From the NCBI GenBank assembly GCA_022821275.1, contig JAJEDY010000049.1:1-64000 (forward strand): DNA of 64,000 bases. The letters run 5' to 3'. Below the pieces are notes generated by a model. It did not search any database, was not told where the DNA came from, and saw only the letters and a list, made by a program, of their open reading frames with translations. Of this stretch, positions 36,018 to 44,927 are shown in pieces. The translations under genes and the position numbers were made by a program. Within the stretch, counting starts at the first letter, position 1. Each line of letters begins with the position of its first letter. This DNA is from Candidatus Latescibacterota bacterium (lineage in GTDB: Bacteria > Latescibacterota > UBA2968).

Positions 36018-38318
36018 ATGGCGATTCCACAGGAAGATTATTTGGGTATTACGGATTATAAGGTCGTGGGGACGCGGCCTGTGCGGCACGATGGTGCAGA
36101 TAAGGTGACGGGCAGGGCGATTTACGGTACGGACCTCAATTTGCCCGATATGTTGCATGCCAGAGTTTTGCGAAGTCCGCACGCGCACGCGCGGATTAAG
36201 TCGATTGATACGAGTAAGGCCGAAGCGCTTGAAGGCGTGCGCGCGGTTGTTACGGGGCAGGATTTGGCGCTTAATGCCGAGGAACAGTTGGCCGATTTAG
36301 GCGAAGAGGTGGTGCGGGTTAAGGATATGTGTGCGGCAGTGCTGGCACGCGAAAAGGTGCTCTATCAGGGGTATCCCGTGGCGGCGGTGGCGGCGACTAA
36401 TGTCCATATTGCCGAAGAAGCACTAGATTTGATTGAGGTCGAATACGAGGTGTTGCCCCATGTGCTGGATGTGCGGGAGGCGATGAAGGATGATGCGCCT
36501 CTGGTACACGAAGATCAGAGAACCAATTCGATGGGCGAGAGGAGCGAGAATTTCAGCAATGTGGCGTCGCATTTTCGCACAGAATTGGGCGATATCGAAC
36601 AGGGATTTGCCGAATCGGATGTGGTTGTCGAGCGCGAGTTTCTCACGGATATGGTGCATCAGGGCTATATCGAACCGCAAAATGCCACGGTGTTGTGGAA
36701 TGCCGATGACGTGGTGACGGTCTGGTGCAGCAATCAGGGTGCGTTTGGCGTGCGGGATCAGACCGCGAGGATTTTGGGTATTCCCGTGTCGCAAATTAAG
36801 GTTGTGCCTCTGGAGATTGGCGGGGGATTTGGCGGGAAGATCAAAGCGTATTTGGAACCGATTGCCGCGCTGTTGTCGAGAAAAACCGGGCATCCGGTGA
36901 AAATGATTATGAGCCGCACCGAGGTCTTGCAGGCGACTGGCCCGACGTCGGGTTCGTGGATTCGGGTGAAGATGGGGGCGACCAATGACGGCAAGCTCGT
37001 GGCTGCTGAGAGTGAATTGGTCTATGAGGCGGGGGCTTTTTCCGGCAGTCCCGTGGGAGCAGGGGCGCGCAATATGCTGGCGCCTTATGTGATCCCGCAT
37101 GTTCTGGTGGATGGTTATGATGTGGTGAACAACAAGCCTTCCTCTTCAGCTTATCGCGCGCCGGGCACGACAAATGCGGCTTTTGCCGTTGAAACCGTGG
37201 TGGATGAACTCGCCGAGAAATTGGGGGTCGATCCACTGGAATTTCGGTTGAACAATTCTGCAAAAGAAGGTACGCGCCGCGCAGATGGTCCTGTGAACAA
37301 GCGCATTGGACACGAGGAATGCGTTCGCGCTGCGGCCTCTTCTGACCACTATCAGACAGCGCTAAATGGAAAATATCGCGGTCGCGGTGTGGCGTCTGGT
37401 TTTTGGGGTAATGGAGGCGGTGTTTCGAGTGCTGCTGCGAGTGTGAATGACGATGGCACGATCAATCTGGTGGAAGGTTCGACGGATATTGGGGGTACGC
37501 GCACGTCGGTTGCAATGCAGATGGCCGAGGTGTTGGGTATTTCAGAACAGCAGATTCGCCCGCAGGTGGGCGATACGGATTCGATTGGTTATACGGGCGT
37601 GACGGGCGGTTCGCGCACGACATTTGCGACGGGTTGGGCGGCTTATAAGTGCGCGCAGGATATCAAAGAGCAGATGATGGCGCGTGCGGCGATTCTGTGG
37701 GAGATTTCCGAGGATGATGTCGAGTTCGATCAGGCTGTGTTTCGCTCGAAGTCCGATCCATCGAAGTCGATTACGTTTAAGGATTTGGCGGCGAAGCTCG
37801 ATTCAACGGGCGGTCCAGTGATGGGGCGCGCCACGGCAAAACCCACAGGTGTTGGGGGTGCTTATGCGGTGGCGATTGTAGATGTGGAGGTCGATCCCGA
37901 TACGGGTAAGGTCGATATTTTGCGCGCGTCGATTTTCCAGGATGCGGGGAAAGCGATTTATCCGCCTTATGTGGAGGGGCAGATGCAGGGCGGTGTGGCG
38001 CAGGCGATTGGTTGGGCGCTCAACGAAGAGTATGTGTACGACGAAGATGGCATTTTGCGGAATAGCAGCTTGCTGGATTATCGCATGCCGACGTGTTTGG
38101 ATTTGCCGATGATTGATGCGCATATTGTCGAGGTTCCCAATCCGGGGCATCCCTATGGCGTGCGCGGGGTGGGGGAGGTGCCGATTGTGCCGCCCACAGC
38201 AGCGGTTGCCAATGCGATTTACGATGCTATTGGCCTGCGTCTGACCGAGTTGCCCATGTCGCCTCCGCGGGTATTGGAAGCCTGGTGGGATAAAAACGGT
38301 GGGAACGGCTCGGCCTGA
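36018..38318 (+). CDS. Xanthine dehydrogenase/aldehyde oxidase family, molybdopterin-binding large subunit
   Basis: 766 residues with ACAGGAGGAATAA before the ATG. The N-terminal hammerhead domain (GADKVTGRAIYGTDL, VLRSPHAHARI) and the cofactor loop GGGFGGK (268-274) are present, and the catalytic glutamate is expected in GVRGVGEVP near residue 728. It hydroxylates an aldehyde or heterocycle using a molybdenum cofactor. The FAD and 2Fe-2S subunits normally beside it are absent from the window. A MoaD-like gene follows at once. Confidence 0.9.
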   Translation: MAIPQEDYLGITDYKVVGTRPVRHDGADKVTGRAIYGTDLNLPDMLHARVLRSPHAHARIKSIDTSKAEALEGVRAVVTGQDLALNAEEQLADLGEEVVRVKDMCAAVLAREKVLYQGYPVAAVAATNVHIAEEALDLIEVEYEVLPHVLDVREAMKDDAPLVHEDQRTNSMGERSENFSNVASHFRTELGDIEQGFAESDVVVEREFLTDMVHQGYIEPQNATVLWNADDVVTVWCSNQGAFGVRDQTARILGIPVSQIKVVPLEIGGGFGGKIKAYLEPIAALLSRKTGHPVKMIMSRTEVLQATGPTSGSWIRVKMGATNDGKLVAAESELVYEAGAFSGSPVGAGARNMLAPYVIPHVLVDGYDVVNNKPSSSAYRAPGTTNAAFAVETVVDELAEKLGVDPLEFRLNNSAKEGTRRADGPVNKRIGHEECVRAAASSDHYQTALNGKYRGRGVASGFWGNGGGVSSAAASVNDDGTINLVEGSTDIGGTRTSVAMQMAEVLGISEQQIRPQVGDTDSIGYTGVTGGSRTTFATGWAAYKCAQDIKEQMMARAAILWEISEDDVEFDQAVFRSKSDPSKSITFKDLAAKLDSTGGPVMGRATAKPTGVGGAYAVAIVDVEVDPDTGKVDILRASIFQDAGKAIYPPYVEGQMQGGVAQAIGWALNEEYVYDEDGILRNSSLLDYRMPTCLDLPMIDAHIVEVPNPGHPYGVRGVGEVPIVPPTAAVANAIYDAIGLRLTELPMSPPRVLEAWWDKNGGNGSA

Positions 38319-38344
38319 GAGGACCAGAGAAATAGGAGTATGAA

Positions 38345-38611
38345 ATGCCTGAAGTGTGGATTCCTTCGCTGATGCGTAAATTGACCGATGGCCAGGAAAA
38401 AGTGGTTGTTGGGGGCAATACCTTGCGCGAGGTGATCGAAAATCTGGATGCACAATTTCCCGGTATCAAAGATCGGGTGGTGTACGAGGATTATCGAATT
38501 GCACCGGGACTGGCTGTTGCGATTGATGGCGTTGTCACCGAAGAAGGGTTGCGGACACAGATTCCCCCCGATAGCGAGGTTCATTTTGTGACTTCGATTG
38601 CGGGTGGGTAA
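38345..38611 (+). CDS. MoaD/ThiS-like sulfur carrier
   Basis: 88 residues, beta-grasp pattern ending in the required GG (TSIAGG). VWIPSLMRKLTDGQ at the start is typical of the archaeal/bacterial MoaD-like group. In molybdopterin synthesis the C-terminal glycine carries a thiocarboxylate. The position after a molybdenum hydroxylase gene suggests service to that enzyme, although a role in cysteine or thiamine synthesis cannot be excluded. AGGAG precedes it. Confidence 0.85.
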   Translation: MPEVWIPSLMRKLTDGQEKVVVGGNTLREVIENLDAQFPGIKDRVVYEDYRIAPGLAVAIDGVVTEEGLRTQIPPDSEVHFVTSIAGG

Positions 38612-38655
38612 TTGGGAGGAGATACACTACTACAATCTTGATTTGGAGAATCATA

Positions 38656-38919
38656 ATGCAGATTCCAACACCTGTTGATAGCAAGTTGGCGGAAATAGAC
38701 GCTCGGTTATCTCGCGTTGAGGGCATCACTGAACAAATGAATACGCGTTTGACCAGCTTGGAACAAGGTCAGCGTGATTTGTCGACTCGGGTTGATAGTA
38801 TGACGACTCGGATTGATGGCTTGTCAAATCGGATGCTCACATTTTTCTGTTGGCTTGTAGGGATTCAAGTCACAACATTGCTGACACTTGGAACGCTCAT
38901 TTTGTTCAAGTTGGAATAA
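38656..38919 (+). CDS. Small coiled-coil protein with C-terminal membrane helix
   Basis: 87 residues from ATG 38656 (GGAG upstream). Heptad-rich stretch (LAEIDARLSRVEG to RIDGLSNRM, about 10-58), then one membrane helix (MLTFFCWLVGIQVTTLLTLG). Similar layouts occur in many unrelated hypothetical proteins, including holin- and cytoskeleton-associated ones. Function unknown. A terminator follows. Confidence 0.7.
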   Translation: MQIPTPVDSKLAEIDARLSRVEGITEQMNTRLTSLEQGQRDLSTRVDSMTTRIDGLSNRMLTFFCWLVGIQVTTLLTLGTLILFKLE

Positions 38920-38944
38920 AAAACGCTTTTTCAGATAGGACATG

Positions 38945-38980
38945 AGAACAGCCCCATGATTGAAAGATCACGGGGCTATT
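38945..38980 (+). terminator. Rho-independent terminator
   Basis: AGCCCCATGAT / ATCACGGGGCT with one mismatch, 6-nt loop, then ATTTTAG. Ends the molybdenum hydroxylase transcript; the rest up to 39052 shows nothing else. Confidence 0.75.
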
Positions 38981-39052
38981 TTAGTATGGGGTGGTTTTGA
39001 AGTCATTCTTCAATTGAATACATGGGAATGCAGTCAAATTGCCGAGTCCTTG

Positions 39053-39613
39053 CTATTTTGGCTTGACCCACAACTTCAACTCGGCCAATGGCGGGAACTT
39101 CGTCGGCAGCAAACGCACATCAAACGGAGTGTTCACTTGAGTGAAATTATCGAGGTTGGTATCCATATGACCCTTCTCCTCACAATAACGGGCAACGATT
39201 TTGATATAACGTCGCAATAACAATATTGAAGGAAAAAATCCTTTTGACTTTGCCCAAACCAGCATATCTCGCCCATGCTTGGAGCTATTGCACGAGCGGC
39301 ACGCCCAGATCAGGTTATCCGCTTCGTCTGGACCTCCACGCACTATAGGAATGAGATGATCAACCGTCAGGTTGTCCCTGTGGCCGCAGTAGTAACATGC
39401 TTGAGGCATCGTCATCTTCAGGCGTTCATCGTCGTATAGAGAACGCATAGCTATCTTCCCAGACAGCAATCCATGGTACGTCCTGTTCCGAATGACGTGA
39501 TGGACCACCCTGTAGTTAGTGACCCCATGTTCGAGTGCCGCGTGAGCCCTTGCAAGGTTCGCGTATGACCATGCGATCTGTTCGCGAACCGTCGTCGGAT
39601 CTGGTATGGCCAT
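39053..39613 (-). CDS. HNH endonuclease domain protein
   Basis: 186 residues from ATG 39613 with GGAGAC upstream. The zinc pair CYYCG and CRSCN frame the HNH core: VDHLIPIVRGGPDEADNL then CNSSKHGRD. N-terminal helices come before the domain; no restriction or intron context is visible. It stands alone on the minus strand between two plus-strand/minus-strand units, which fits a solitary mobile-type HNH gene or a housekeeping nuclease. Confidence 0.85.
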   Translation of the reverse strand: MAIPDPTTVREQIAWSYANLARAHAALEHGVTNYRVVHHVIRNRTYHGLLSGKIAMRSLYDDERLKMTMPQACYYCGHRDNLTVDHLIPIVRGGPDEADNLIWACRSCNSSKHGRDMLVWAKSKGFFPSILLLRRYIKIVARYCEEKGHMDTNLDNFTQVNTPFDVRLLPTKFPPLAELKLWVKPK

Positions 39614-39705
39614 GTTTTTGTCTCCATTATAGTACAAAGTTATAATCGCTGTTTCTTGATGAATCCATATTTGCATCTCGGTTGGCACTGGCTGACTGCT
39701 GGTCG

Positions 39706-40818
39706 CTAACTACAAAACCGCCTCACCATTTCCGAAAAGGTATCTACAGCCTGGTGAAGTTGTTCGATTTCGATCCATTCGTCAATGGTGTGTGCCTGCT
39801 GGATATTGCCGGGACCGAGTACGACGAGTTCCATGGTTTTGCCGAAGATCATGCCGTCCGTGCCATAAGCTACGGTTTTGGGTTCGCTCTTGTTTGTGAC
39901 AGAGAGGGCTTCTTGCACGATGCGAGATTCCACTGGGGTGTGGAGTGGGGCGAGGCCGTCGTATATATCGACGTGTACCCCGCGTTCTTTAGCCAGTGTT
40001 CGAATTTTATCGAGCAGGGGTGCGAAATCCTGTCCCGGCATGGGGCGCATGTTGAGGGTTGCCCCGCTTTCTGGCGTGGTGATGTTCGATGCTTGTTCAC
40101 CCCCGTGTATGACTGTGTTGAGGGTGGCGTGCGGGGGCGTGAAGGCGTTGTTGAGATATTTCTCATTGGTTTGGAGTTCGCGATCTATATCGAGCATGTC
40201 GTTGAGGAAGGGGATGAGTTTGTGGTTGGCATTGATGCCTGTTCCCGTACTGCTGTGCGTGGCTTTACCCGTGGCTGTGACGCTGATTTTGACCGAGCCT
40301 TTGTGGGCGTGTACCACGTCGAGCAGGGTCGGTTCGCCAATAATGCCGTAGCGCACGTTGGATTCTTTTAATACTTTGGATTTTTTGGCGACGACATCGG
40401 CACCTCCGCAGTTGATTTCTTCATCTCCGGTGACGACCACGTAGATGGGATGCTTGAGTTCGTCGGTGGAGAAACGGCTTGCTGTGGCGATCATGCAGGC
40501 GACCGAACCTTTCATGTCGGCTACGCCGCGTCCGTAGATGCGGGATCCCTTTTCGATGACTTCATAGGGGTCCCACGCCCAACCTTCGGCGGGGACGACG
40601 TCGTTGTGTCCCATCAAGGCGAGTCCCCCGGTGCCATTTCCTTTTTTGCCGACGAGGTTTAGTTTGGAAACGCCGTTGGGATCTGTGTAGGGAATGCGTT
40701 CAACCGCGAGGCCGGCTTCGCTCATTCTCTCTGCCATGGCGTTTGAGCAATCGACGTTGCTCAAATAGCTGGTCGAGTTGAAGGATACAAATTCGCGCGT
40801 GAGTTGTACGGGGTCCAT
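39706..40818 (-). CDS. M20-family peptidase / ArgE-DapE-like deacylase
   Basis: 370 residues. Metal site: LMGHNDVVPA, YGRGVADMKG, GDEE and the late His in GNIQQAHTIDEWIE; the dimerisation domain starts at KATHSSTG. It removes an acyl group from an amino acid (acetylornithine, succinyl-diaminopimelate or similar). Solitary gene, so a catabolic role is as likely as arginine synthesis. Confidence 0.88.
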   Translation of the reverse strand: MDPVQLTREFVSFNSTSYLSNVDCSNAMAERMSEAGLAVERIPYTDPNGVSKLNLVGKKGNGTGGLALMGHNDVVPAEGWAWDPYEVIEKGSRIYGRGVADMKGSVACMIATASRFSTDELKHPIYVVVTGDEEINCGGADVVAKKSKVLKESNVRYGIIGEPTLLDVVHAHKGSVKISVTATGKATHSSTGTGINANHKLIPFLNDMLDIDRELQTNEKYLNNAFTPPHATLNTVIHGGEQASNITTPESGATLNMRPMPGQDFAPLLDKIRTLAKERGVHVDIYDGLAPLHTPVESRIVQEALSVTNKSEPKTVAYGTDGMIFGKTMELVVLGPGNIQQAHTIDEWIEIEQLHQAVDTFSEMVRRFCS

Positions 40819-40932
40819 AAGATCTCTTTCCAGATTTAATTCAAACTGTGGATGTATGTGATAGCGGATGGGGCAATATACGTTGGTGAAGGGAATGGAG
40901 CAATAGATTCTCCATTAGCTGTGACTCTACGG

Positions 40933-40961
40933 TTGCCAATTTTTTTTAGCGGACGTAGATT
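40933..40961 (+). promoter_or_regulatory. Possible promoter of the gamma-glutamyltransferase gene
   Basis: TTGCCA, 17-nt spacer, TAGATT; 60 nt before the ATG at 41021. A small inverted repeat AATGGAG / CTCCATT lies at about 40891-40914. The -10 match is modest. Confidence 0.3.
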
Positions 40962-41020
40962 ATACCGATCTTAATTCGGCCTATTTTAGTGTAAAAATCA
41001 AAATTCTCAGGAGCAGTTCT

Positions 41021-42646
41021 ATGGCTTTTCCAGCACATGGTGTGACACATAGACCAACGGTTACGGGTACGCGCGGTATAGTTGCGTGTGCACATCCGCA
41101 GGCTGCGCTATCTGGCGTGCGGATGTTGCTCGAAGGGGGCAATGCGTTTGATGCAGCGGTTGCTGTTGCTGCCGCGCTCAATGTTGTTGAACCCTATATG
41201 TCTGGTATTGCGGGGGTGGGGTATGCGATTGTGTATGATGCAAAAAACGACCACAGGCGCGTCCTGGATTATTGTGGGCGAACACCGCATCAAGCGCAGG
41301 CTGAGTTGTTTGATGGACCGGCGGATAAAGATGCTGGGCCGCGTTCGTGTTTGACGCCGGGTGCTTGTGGTGGCTGGTTGGAATTGTTGGAGCGCTATGG
41401 CACGATGACGCCAGCAGATGTATTTGCGCCTGCGATTGATCTGGCGGAGAACGGGTATGCCGTGACGGTGAGGAATAGTCAATCGATGACCAGTGGCGGG
41501 AAGATGAACGACAGGGCTGAAAGCGTTATTCTGTCGCGTGGGCGCGGACCTCTGCCGGGTGAAATTCTAATTCAAAAGGATTTGGCGCGAACATTTCGGC
41601 GGGTTGTTGAAGGGGGAGCAGAGGTTTTTTATCGCGGCGATCTCGCGCGCGAAATGGCGAGATATATTCAGGGGGAAGGGGGCTGGTTGTCCGAGCGCGA
41701 TCTGGCGGATTTTGAACCCGAATGGGTTGATCCGATAGCGACGACCTATCGCGGCTATGAGGTGTTTTGCCCACCGCCGCCGAGTGCGGGATTTCAGATT
41801 TTGGAAACGCTCAATATGCTGGAAGGGTACGATCTGGCGGAGATGGAACACCACTCGGAGCAGGCATTACACCTGTTCATCGAAGCCGTGAAGTTGGGCA
41901 ATGCAGATCGGATAGAATACGCGGCTGCTCCGCAGGCACCTGTTGAAGGATTGCTGGCGAAGGGCTATGCGGCAGAACGCCGAAAGCTGATTGGAAATCG
42001 CGCGGGGGTGCATCGGGGCGAGTGGTATCCGACGACGAAGTTGCCGGGAGAGATTGAACCGGGCGATCCAGCGGCATGGCGCAATGAATGCACGACGCAT
42101 TTCGATGTGGTCGATGGCGATGGCAATGCCGTGGCTATAACTCAGAGTTTGGGGTCGGGGTTTGGGTCGGGGGTGATGATGGGCGATACGGGTATGTTTT
42201 TGAACAATTTTATTCGGTGGGGCGATCTGGTGCCCGATAGTCCAAATTGTATTGCGCCTCACAAAAAGGTGGATATGTGTCTGTCGCCTATGCTGGTATT
42301 TAGAGATGGCGCACTTTTTTCTGCGCTGGGTACGCCGGGAAGTTGGGGGATTCAACAAACGTCGGTGCAATTTTTGACCAATGTGCTGGATTACGACATG
42401 AATATACAGGCAGCGATTGAAGCACCCCGGTTCCGCATTGAGACTGCGGGTACACAGGTGTCTATTGAAAGGCGGATGTCGAAGTCTGTTCGGCGCGCAC
42501 TGAAAGCACGTGGACACGATGTGAAGGTGTTGCCCGATTATTCCCCCGTTTGCGGGGGCGCGCAGGGTATTGTGGTGGATGCAGAATCCGGCGCGCTGAT
42601 GGGCGGCGCAGATCCGAGGCGCGATGGATATGCGATAGGGGTTTAG
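41021..42646 (+). CDS. Gamma-glutamyltransferase family protein
   Basis: 541 residues. The autocleavage/nucleophile threonine is at position 358 in ECTTHFDVVDGDGN. GNAFDAAVAVAAALNVVEP near the N-terminus and GSGFGSGVMM after the active site are family marks. No signal peptide is seen, so it is probably cytoplasmic, as in many acylase-like members of this superfamily. AGGAG eight bases before the ATG. Followed at 26 nt by a propeller protein. Confidence 0.9.
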   Translation: MAFPAHGVTHRPTVTGTRGIVACAHPQAALSGVRMLLEGGNAFDAAVAVAAALNVVEPYMSGIAGVGYAIVYDAKNDHRRVLDYCGRTPHQAQAELFDGPADKDAGPRSCLTPGACGGWLELLERYGTMTPADVFAPAIDLAENGYAVTVRNSQSMTSGGKMNDRAESVILSRGRGPLPGEILIQKDLARTFRRVVEGGAEVFYRGDLAREMARYIQGEGGWLSERDLADFEPEWVDPIATTYRGYEVFCPPPPSAGFQILETLNMLEGYDLAEMEHHSEQALHLFIEAVKLGNADRIEYAAAPQAPVEGLLAKGYAAERRKLIGNRAGVHRGEWYPTTKLPGEIEPGDPAAWRNECTTHFDVVDGDGNAVAITQSLGSGFGSGVMMGDTGMFLNNFIRWGDLVPDSPNCIAPHKKVDMCLSPMLVFRDGALFSALGTPGSWGIQQTSVQFLTNVLDYDMNIQAAIEAPRFRIETAGTQVSIERRMSKSVRRALKARGHDVKVLPDYSPVCGGAQGIVVDAESGALMGGADPRRDGYAIGV

Positions 42647-42672
42647 TCCGTAAAATTCACGAGGAGAATAAA

Positions 42673-43851
42673 TTGGCAGATTCTTTTGAGCTTGAAGTTG
42701 ATCAGATCACGTATGGTCCCAAACATCACTTTTTTGGGTATATCGGTCAATCGCAGACCATTCCCTGGAATCAGAGCGGTCGTTATATCGTCGCATTGCG
42801 GAATGATTTCCAGGATCATATGCCTGGACCTGGCGAGGTGGCAGATGTGATTTTGATCGATACTGAGAATGGTCAGGCGATCCAGGTGGTTGACCAGTCG
42901 CAGGGATGGAATCCGCAGCAGGGCACGATGTTTTATTGGAATCCCGAATCGCCGGAGACGCAGTTTTTCTTTAATGATCGCGATCCGGAGACGCAGAAGG
43001 TTTTCACGGTTTTGTTCGATATTTCCAGGGGGAAAAGGATCCGCGAATATCGCTATGAAGATACGTCGTTTGGCAACAGCGGTGTGGCGCAAAATGGCGG
43101 CTATTTTTTGGGATTAAATTACGCACGTATGGCGCGTCTGCGATTGGTGACTGGGTATCTCGACGCGGCGGATTGGACCGAAGGGGTTGCACATCCCGAG
43201 GACGATGGGATTTTTCAGGTTGATGTGAATACGGGTCAAAAAGAGCTGATTGTATCTTTTGCCCAATTGGGAGATGCGTTGCGGGATTACCATCCGGGCG
43301 TTGAGAGCAAGGAGATGTTTATCAATCATACGCTGTGGAACCGGGATGATGATCGGATTTATTTTTATGCGCGGGGCAAGTTCAATAAGCGCGAAGCACG
43401 GCTCAATGTGCCTTTTACCGTAAATCCCGATGGGAGTGATCTGACCATCCAGAAGGTTTTTATTGGTGGGCATCCCGAGTGGTTGGAAGGACATGAGATT
43501 CTCGGTCACAATGCAGATAATCTGGTGGTGTACGATACCGATGCACAAAAAATTGTACGGACTCTGGGGGATCAGTCCGTTTTTCCAGAACCTGGTGGAG
43601 ATAATGCATTTTCTCCAGATGGGAAGTGGATCATCAATGGTTCGGGACCAAAGCGCGGTACGGTTTATGTGATGTATCGCATGGCTGACGGGGCCTGGGC
43701 GCGAACTGAGCGATACGATCAAGGGAAGTGGATATCGGGTGATTTGAGGAGCGATCCCGCGCCCTGCTGGAATCGCACGAGTGATCAGGTGCTTTTTCCA
43801 TCGATTTCCAGAGATGGGACGCGCCAGTTGTTTGTGATTAGACGAAGATAG
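42673..43851 (+). CDS. TolB/WD40-like beta-propeller protein (oligogalacturonate-lyase-like fold)
   Basis: 392 residues from TTG 42673, supported by GAGGAG six to seven bases upstream; longer starts lie inside the previous gene. Repeated strand patterns and late blades FSPDGKWIINGSG and FPSISRDGTRQLFVI are TolB-like. HHFFGYIGQSQTIPWN near the N-terminus resembles proteins of the oligogalacturonate-lyase fold. No signal peptide. Enzyme activity not established. Confidence 0.65.
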   Translation: MADSFELEVDQITYGPKHHFFGYIGQSQTIPWNQSGRYIVALRNDFQDHMPGPGEVADVILIDTENGQAIQVVDQSQGWNPQQGTMFYWNPESPETQFFFNDRDPETQKVFTVLFDISRGKRIREYRYEDTSFGNSGVAQNGGYFLGLNYARMARLRLVTGYLDAADWTEGVAHPEDDGIFQVDVNTGQKELIVSFAQLGDALRDYHPGVESKEMFINHTLWNRDDDRIYFYARGKFNKREARLNVPFTVNPDGSDLTIQKVFIGGHPEWLEGHEILGHNADNLVVYDTDAQKIVRTLGDQSVFPEPGGDNAFSPDGKWIINGSGPKRGTVYVMYRMADGAWARTERYDQGKWISGDLRSDPAPCWNRTSDQVLFPSISRDGTRQLFVIRRR

Positions 43852-43861
43852 GAATGGGGTT

Positions 43862-44884
43862 ATGAGAGAAGGCGATACGCGCTGTTTTGCGGGGTTGGAC
43901 ATCGGTGGGACGAGTGTGAAGTCTATTCTCGTCGATGCTTCAGGCAATTTATTGGGCGATATGGTGGAGGTGCCCAGTCGCGTTAAAGATGGGTATGAGG
44001 CGACGTTTGGACAGCTCGAGGAAGCGTTGATGTTATTGACGAATCGCGCAGGGAGAAGGCAATCGGATATTGCGGGCATTGGGCTGGACGTGCCCGCGCC
44101 GAGTAGTAGTGGCGTGATTCGGGTGCAGGCCAATCTGGGGGCGGATTGGGTGGGGACGAATATTCGCGAGGCGTTTTCTGCGCGTGCGGGTGTGCCCATA
44201 TATATGACAAATGACGGCAATGCAGCGGCAGCGGGAGAATACGCGGCGCGGCCGGATTCCGATGCAGGCCTTCTGCTTGTCGCACCGGGAACGGGTCTGG
44301 GCGGCGGATTGGTTTTGCCGGGTGGGCAGATTTACGAGGGGGCAAATGGTCTCGCGCTGGAAGTGGGGCATGCTTCGGTTCCGTTTCGGGAGGTGGATGG
44401 GGAGTTGCCAGACTGCTCGTGTGGGCTGACGGGTTGTGCGGAGGCCTGGGTATCGCTTATGGCATTGAGACGTAGGCTTGGGATTGAATTGGCAGGAGAT
44501 AAATGGAAGAATCACGCGCTGAATGCTTCTGATGCGTCGATTGAAGAGAAGGCGTATCAACTCCGCGATTACGCGGAAAATGGCGATCCGCTCGCGGTGG
44601 CGCTTTTTAAGGAGCAGGCATTTATTCTGGGTTATGCGATAGCGAATTGGGTGCGGTTATTCGATCCGGGGCTTGTGGTGATCGGTGGGGGGCTTTCAGA
44701 AGCATCTTTTCGCGATCAGTATATGGCATGGGTGATTGAAGGATTTGAGGATGGGTCGTGGCCGATTTATCTCGAAAATCCCTTTGATACGCAGGCTGTC
44801 TCAACGCAGTTTGAATGGGCATGTGGGGGCGATTCTGCCGCTGCACTGGGTATGGCTTTTGTCGCGAGTGATGTGTTTGGGTAG
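43862..44884 (+). CDS. ROK-family sugar kinase
   Basis: 340 residues. GLDIGGTSVKSILVD (phosphate loop), a catalytic Asp in MTNDGNAAAAGEY, and the ROK zinc motif EVGH...CSCGLTGCAEAW. No DNA-binding domain, so it is a kinase (glucose or related sugar) rather than a repressor. Begins 10 nt after the propeller gene stop. Confidence 0.9.
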   Translation: MREGDTRCFAGLDIGGTSVKSILVDASGNLLGDMVEVPSRVKDGYEATFGQLEEALMLLTNRAGRRQSDIAGIGLDVPAPSSSGVIRVQANLGADWVGTNIREAFSARAGVPIYMTNDGNAAAAGEYAARPDSDAGLLLVAPGTGLGGGLVLPGGQIYEGANGLALEVGHASVPFREVDGELPDCSCGLTGCAEAWVSLMALRRRLGIELAGDKWKNHALNASDASIEEKAYQLRDYAENGDPLAVALFKEQAFILGYAIANWVRLFDPGLVVIGGGLSEASFRDQYMAWVIEGFEDGSWPIYLENPFDTQAVSTQFEWACGGDSAAALGMAFVASDVFG

Positions 44885-44927
44885 GTGTAAAGAAGATAGT
44901 TGTACACCACATTAGAAAGGGCATTAT

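Noticed and set aside
39682-40371. 229-codon plus-strand frame
   Set aside because: Antisense to the M20 peptidase, whose metal motifs are all intact on the minus strand.
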